From contig CAJUOP010000009.1 of assembly GCA_910588465.1 (NCBI GenBank), forward strand, positions 1-64,000: DNA of 64,000 bases, in the 5' to 3' direction. Each line of letters opens with the position of its first letter. Within the stretch, counting starts at the first letter, position 1. A program made the position numbers and the translations under genes. Below, piece after piece: positions 61,258 to 64,000 of this stretch. The DNA is from an uncultured Christensenellaceae bacterium. GTDB lineage: Bacteria; Bacillota; Clostridia; Christensenellales; Borkfalkiaceae. Under the pieces are notes generated by a model. The model saw only the letters and a list, made by a program, of their open reading frames with translations, had not been told where the DNA came from and did no database searches.

Positions 61258-62988
61258 TTATCGGAACAGATAGTGCGTGTTCTGCACCTTGATCAAAACG
61301 TAATGAAACCCGTAAGACACGGCTTCGGGGTGGTTCGGGGCGGAATAGTTTTTGAATTCCGCAAGCTTGTTCCCTTCGAGATTGTACACGGAGAGCGCAA
61401 TGCTGTTGTCCGAGGGGGCGGAGGCGAAGATCAAGCCCCCGTGCGTGGTGATTTTGGAGTCTCCGCGCAGATCCGCCGCGGCGAAAATGGTGCGCCCCTG
61501 CGGATATTCCTTGCTGAGTATCAGCTCGCGCAGTTTTATTTCGCTCGTTTCTATGTTGGCAAACGCGCTCTTGCCGTAAAATTTCAAATCGCTGAATTTA
61601 GGTTCGATCACGGTGTTTCCGTCGAAGTCAAGCACGTAGTCCTTTGCGCCGTCGCCGTCGTTGCAGACGATAAGCTCCGCCGAGAGATACGCCGCGGCAT
61701 AGCGGAAGGTCTTAATGGGGTTCATTTCCCCGTCCGTAAACTGATTGCCGACCAAAAACCGACCGTCTTTTAACTTAACGACTTCCGTAAAATCGTAAAG
61801 GGGCTTGTCCGCCAACCGCTTGCGCAGCTCCGCCTCCTCGTCCACGATATAGGAGGACGAGGCGCCCGAAAGGCGGGCGACGCCGTTTACGAAGTCGTAC
61901 CCCGTGACGTACGCCCTGTCGTACTCGTTCGCGGCGTAGTTGTACAATCGCTGCTCTGTAGCGATATAAAAGCATTCGTCGGAAGAAAGCTCTTCCCGTT
62001 CGCTCTCCGCGATATCGTAGCGGTAGAGCGTCGATTTAAATTTGCGGGATTCCCCGTTTTTTTCGGAAAGCTCCACGTTAAAGCCCTTGTTCGCGTTCGC
62101 GGGCAGCTCTTCCAGCTCGTAATAGTAAGCGTACGAATGAAAGTACCCCCAAAGCAGGGCGTTTTCGAGCTGCAGCGCGGAGGTTTCCTCGCTGCCGCGG
62201 AAAAAGCGCAGCGTGCCATTTAACAGCTCGTGCTCTTCCCCGAAGGGCAGGCTCTCGCACTGCTGCAGCACGTACCGCCCGTCCAGCGCGGAACGCTTGC
62301 CCGCGTCCGTAAGCCCCGTGCCCAGGTGCACGGGCGCGGCGCCGTCTGCGGAGGAGGAGACGCGGGAGATACGCTCCGCGGGAATTTCCTCGTTGCGTTG
62401 TAAAGCGGCGTTGCGCAGAAAATATTTGGAACGCTGCGCCGTTGCGTCCGTGCGGTAAATCAGCTCGTACACCGTGCGCGGGATTCCGTCTACGGCGTAA
62501 CGGTTGGATCTTACAACGCGGGGCTGATCTTCCGCGGAGGAGCCGTAAGCCTCGGACACGAGCACTTCGCCCCCGTCCGTGTACACGGTGGCGCGCACCG
62601 ACTTGTCGCTTAAAAGCTTGCTGCACCGCACGAATCCCGTCTCGCCTAAATTTTCGATTTCGTCATACACCTCTTCGGAAACGTAAGCGCCCGTTTGCGT
62701 GTCGAACAGCTTGAATTTATGCGTAAACCCGGGCTGGGTGCGGTCGGTCACGTTCATTGCCAAAAAACGGCTGTGCCCGATAGATTCGGGATCGCCTTCG
62801 AGCTTTACGTACGAACGGTAAGCGTTGTCGCCGATCACGGAAAAGTCTGCGGAGAAATAGTCCGCCGTAAAGGGCAGGGCGTAATCGTCCAAAGAAAAGT
62901 CGGGCGAGCGGGAAGCGCACGCCGAGAGCGGCGCGGCGATCGCCGCGGCGGCAACCGCCGCACAAAGCATAATACCTGCTTTTTTCAC
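61258..62988 (-). CDS. Lipoprotein, paralogue of the previous gene
   Basis: 576 residues, lipobox LSAC (Cys24), GTG start after AAGAGGTG. Beta-rich secreted domain; the end ELIVCNDGDGAKDYVLDFDGN parallels the paralogue. Together they look like a duplicated surface-protein pair. Function unknown. Confidence 0.85.
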   Translation of the reverse strand: MKKAGIMLCAAVAAAAIAAPLSACASRSPDFSLDDYALPFTADYFSADFSVIGDNAYRSYVKLEGDPESIGHSRFLAMNVTDRTQPGFTHKFKLFDTQTGAYVSEEVYDEIENLGETGFVRCSKLLSDKSVRATVYTDGGEVLVSEAYGSSAEDQPRVVRSNRYAVDGIPRTVYELIYRTDATAQRSKYFLRNAALQRNEEIPAERISRVSSSADGAAPVHLGTGLTDAGKRSALDGRYVLQQCESLPFGEEHELLNGTLRFFRGSEETSALQLENALLWGYFHSYAYYYELEELPANANKGFNVELSEKNGESRKFKSTLYRYDIAESEREELSSDECFYIATEQRLYNYAANEYDRAYVTGYDFVNGVARLSGASSSYIVDEEAELRKRLADKPLYDFTEVVKLKDGRFLVGNQFTDGEMNPIKTFRYAAAYLSAELIVCNDGDGAKDYVLDFDGNTVIEPKFSDLKFYGKSAFANIETSEIKLRELILSKEYPQGRTIFAAADLRGDSKITTHGGLIFASAPSDNSIALSVYNLEGNKLAEFKNYSAPNHPEAVSYGFHYVLIKVQNTHYLFR

Positions 62989-63022
62989 AAAGCACCTCTT
63001 AACGAATTTTAACGGTAAACAA

Positions 63023-63046
63023 AAAAGCGGCGAGAAAGCCGCTTTT
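63023..63046 (-). terminator. Terminator of the SecB-like gene
   Basis: AAAAGCGGC/GCCGCTTTT around GAGAAA; on the minus strand a TTTTTTG run follows. Confidence 0.8.
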
Positions 63047-63058
63047 CCGATTACGCAC

Positions 63059-63508
63059 TCAGTTTAATACTTTGGGGTCGAAGTTGAGCGTGTATTGGTT
63101 CGCGCCTCTGTCGTCGGGGAAAATGGTCGAGCCGGGGACGACGGGCAGCGTAAGCGGATTGATGAGCGCGTCCGCCGTAAGGTTGGTAACCGCCGCGCGA
63201 AGGTAGGGGAACATGGTCTCGGTCGCGTTTACCGCGAAGATGCGGCGGTCCTCGTCCGTTTTCATGTTTTCCACTTCGAATACGCCCACAAAGCGCGCCG
63301 TTAAGTTAAAGGGCTTGGGCGAATCCTCCTTGTTCTCGATCTTGCATTCGAGAATTACCAAATGGATTTTCTGGTTTTCGTTTGCCTGACGGATCTGGCG
63401 GGAGAAGAAAGGTTTGATTTCGAACTTGGTTTCGGGCGTCGCCTTTATGGGGTTTACTTTAAAAGAAAGTTCGTCGGCAGTAAGTGCCTTTAAAGAATAT
63501 TTAATCAT
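63059..63508 (-). CDS. SecB-like protein-export chaperone
   Basis: 149 residues. FEVENMKTDEDRRIFAVNATETMFPYLRAAVTNLTADALINPLTLPVVPG resembles the SecB core, where a helix runs from the last beta strand (LLFPYARE...PPLLLPPINF). SecB holds preproteins unfolded for SecA. SecB is infrequent in Firmicutes and sometimes toxin-antitoxin linked, but no such pair is adjacent. GCGAGGT before the start. Confidence 0.7.
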   Translation of the reverse strand: MIKYSLKALTADELSFKVNPIKATPETKFEIKPFFSRQIRQANENQKIHLVILECKIENKEDSPKPFNLTARFVGVFEVENMKTDEDRRIFAVNATETMFPYLRAAVTNLTADALINPLTLPVVPGSTIFPDDRGANQYTLNFDPKVLN

Positions 63509-63542
63509 TTTATTTTACCTCGCTATATTCCGATTATTCCTT

Positions 63543-63571
63543 ATTTTACCATAACAAATAACGGTTGTCAA
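63543..63571 (-). promoter_or_regulatory. Promoter of the SecB-like gene
   Basis: Minus strand TTGACA (63571-63566) and TAAAAT (63548-63543), 17 bp apart. Confidence 0.8.
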
Positions 63572-63632
63572 CGGGGATTTGAAAATATTTTGCATTTCAA
63601 AGAAAAATTTATGAAATAGGGCGTAAAAACAG

Positions 63633-63661
63633 TTGCTTATTTTATATGAAAGTATTATATT
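63633..63661 (+). promoter_or_regulatory. Promoter of the MATE gene
   Basis: TTGCTT (63633-63638) and TATATT (63656-63661), 17 bp apart. Confidence 0.55.
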
Positions 63662-63720
63662 ATGTACTCGGTTTCGGCAGAAACGGGGTCCGGAAAACGG
63701 AAGCGTTTCGGGGAATTGTC

Positions 63721-64000
63721 ATGAAGGATTTAACCAAGGGGAATCCTTATAAGCTGATATTGCTGTTTGCGCTGCCCGTGTTTTTGGGCTGCGTGTTCCA
63801 GCAGCTGTACAGCATGGTAGATACGGTGATCGTCGGCAACACGGTAAGCGCTTCGGCGTTTACGGGCGTGGGGCTTACGGGACCGTTGACGTTTTTGATC
63901 CTCGGGTTTGTAAACGGACTTACCGCGGGCTTTTCGGTGCGGGTCGCCCAAAGGTTCGGCGCGGACGATAAGGACGGAATGCGCAAAGCCGCCGCAATGA
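63721..64000 (+). CDS. MATE family efflux transporter, 5' part
   Basis: The first 93 codons are visible: MKDLTKGNPYKLILLFALPVFLGCVFQ, then QLYSMVDTVIVGNTVSASAFTGVGL and the next membrane helices. This is the start of a MATE (multidrug and toxin extrusion) antiporter, which in full has 12 helices and ~450 residues. Open through the window edge. Confidence 0.9.
   Translation, partial: MKDLTKGNPYKLILLFALPVFLGCVFQQLYSMVDTVIVGNTVSASAFTGVGLTGPLTFLILGFVNGLTAGFSVRVAQRFGADDKDGMRKAAAM

Overview
The window reads as chromosome of a spore-forming Clostridia-type Firmicute with moderately high GC. Supporting evidence: strong GGAGG ribosome binding sites; consensus sigma-A promoters (repeatedly TTGACA-17-TATAAT); a T-box leader before pheST; single-chain GlyQS; Veg; spoVT, spoVB and a SPOCS/LysM spore-coat-type gene with sigma-G- and sigma-E-like promoters; and a YabN-type MazG. 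The lineage cannot be fixed from the sequence alone; an uncultured gut Clostridia group is plausible. Nearly all of the DNA is genic. No prophage structural genes, integrase, transposase, CRISPR array or tRNA gene were recognised.

Layout. 1-4.2 kb: end of a 5S rRNA gene, acetyltransferase, ferritin, a DUF4250 gene with a probable leaderless mRNA, a cluster of three DnaA-box-like sites, a HAD phosphatase, an acidic zinc-ribbon protein and comF. 4.2-11 kb: two XRE regulators, polysaccharide deacetylase, an SSB-like protein, a promoter-hairpin-terminator unit that looks like an unannotated RNA or leader, a large membrane protein, and glyQS with an InlB-repeat lipoprotein. 11-28.7 kb: glnS, membrane proteins, uvrB/uvrA, aminotransferase, spoVT-spoVB-yabN/mazG, dus, and a TetR-ABC transporter unit. 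28.8-39.7 kb: gyrB-gyrA, a regulator island, T-box-pheS-pheT and nadA. 39.7-47.1 kb: regulator cassette, P-type ATPase, and serS-exonuclease-rsmF joined by ATGA overlaps. 47.1-57.3 kb: a giant surface lipoprotein, a split TauE/SafE exporter, ppx, maf-mreB-mscS, and a third regulator cassette. 57.3-64 kb: veg, the SPOCS-LysM gene, two paralogous lipoproteins, a SecB-like chaperone and the start of a MATE transporter.

Most striking pattern: at four places (33.6-34.2, 34.2-34.65, 39.7-40.35 and 56.2-57.3 kb) AT-rich islands hold the same arrangement. A small minus-strand gene (or pair) faces a plus-strand XRE regulator. The small gene has a near-perfect sigma-A promoter, and a palindrome different at each locus sits in its -35/-10 spacer. 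The second locus carries a broken copy of the first locus's small gene attached to a different regulator and operator. The islands lie beside REP/REPIN-like palindromic repeats (GATTCTC...TCAGAATGACA), which also occur elsewhere in the window and in two places have expanded into exact tandem arrays (22 bp and 35 bp).

Other regulatory signals: twin AAACGTTT palindromes about four helical turns apart flanking a perfect uvrB promoter, a 14-bp tandem operator before the TetR gene, and palindromes near several HTH genes. Functions are assigned from remembered family motifs; no database search was run.
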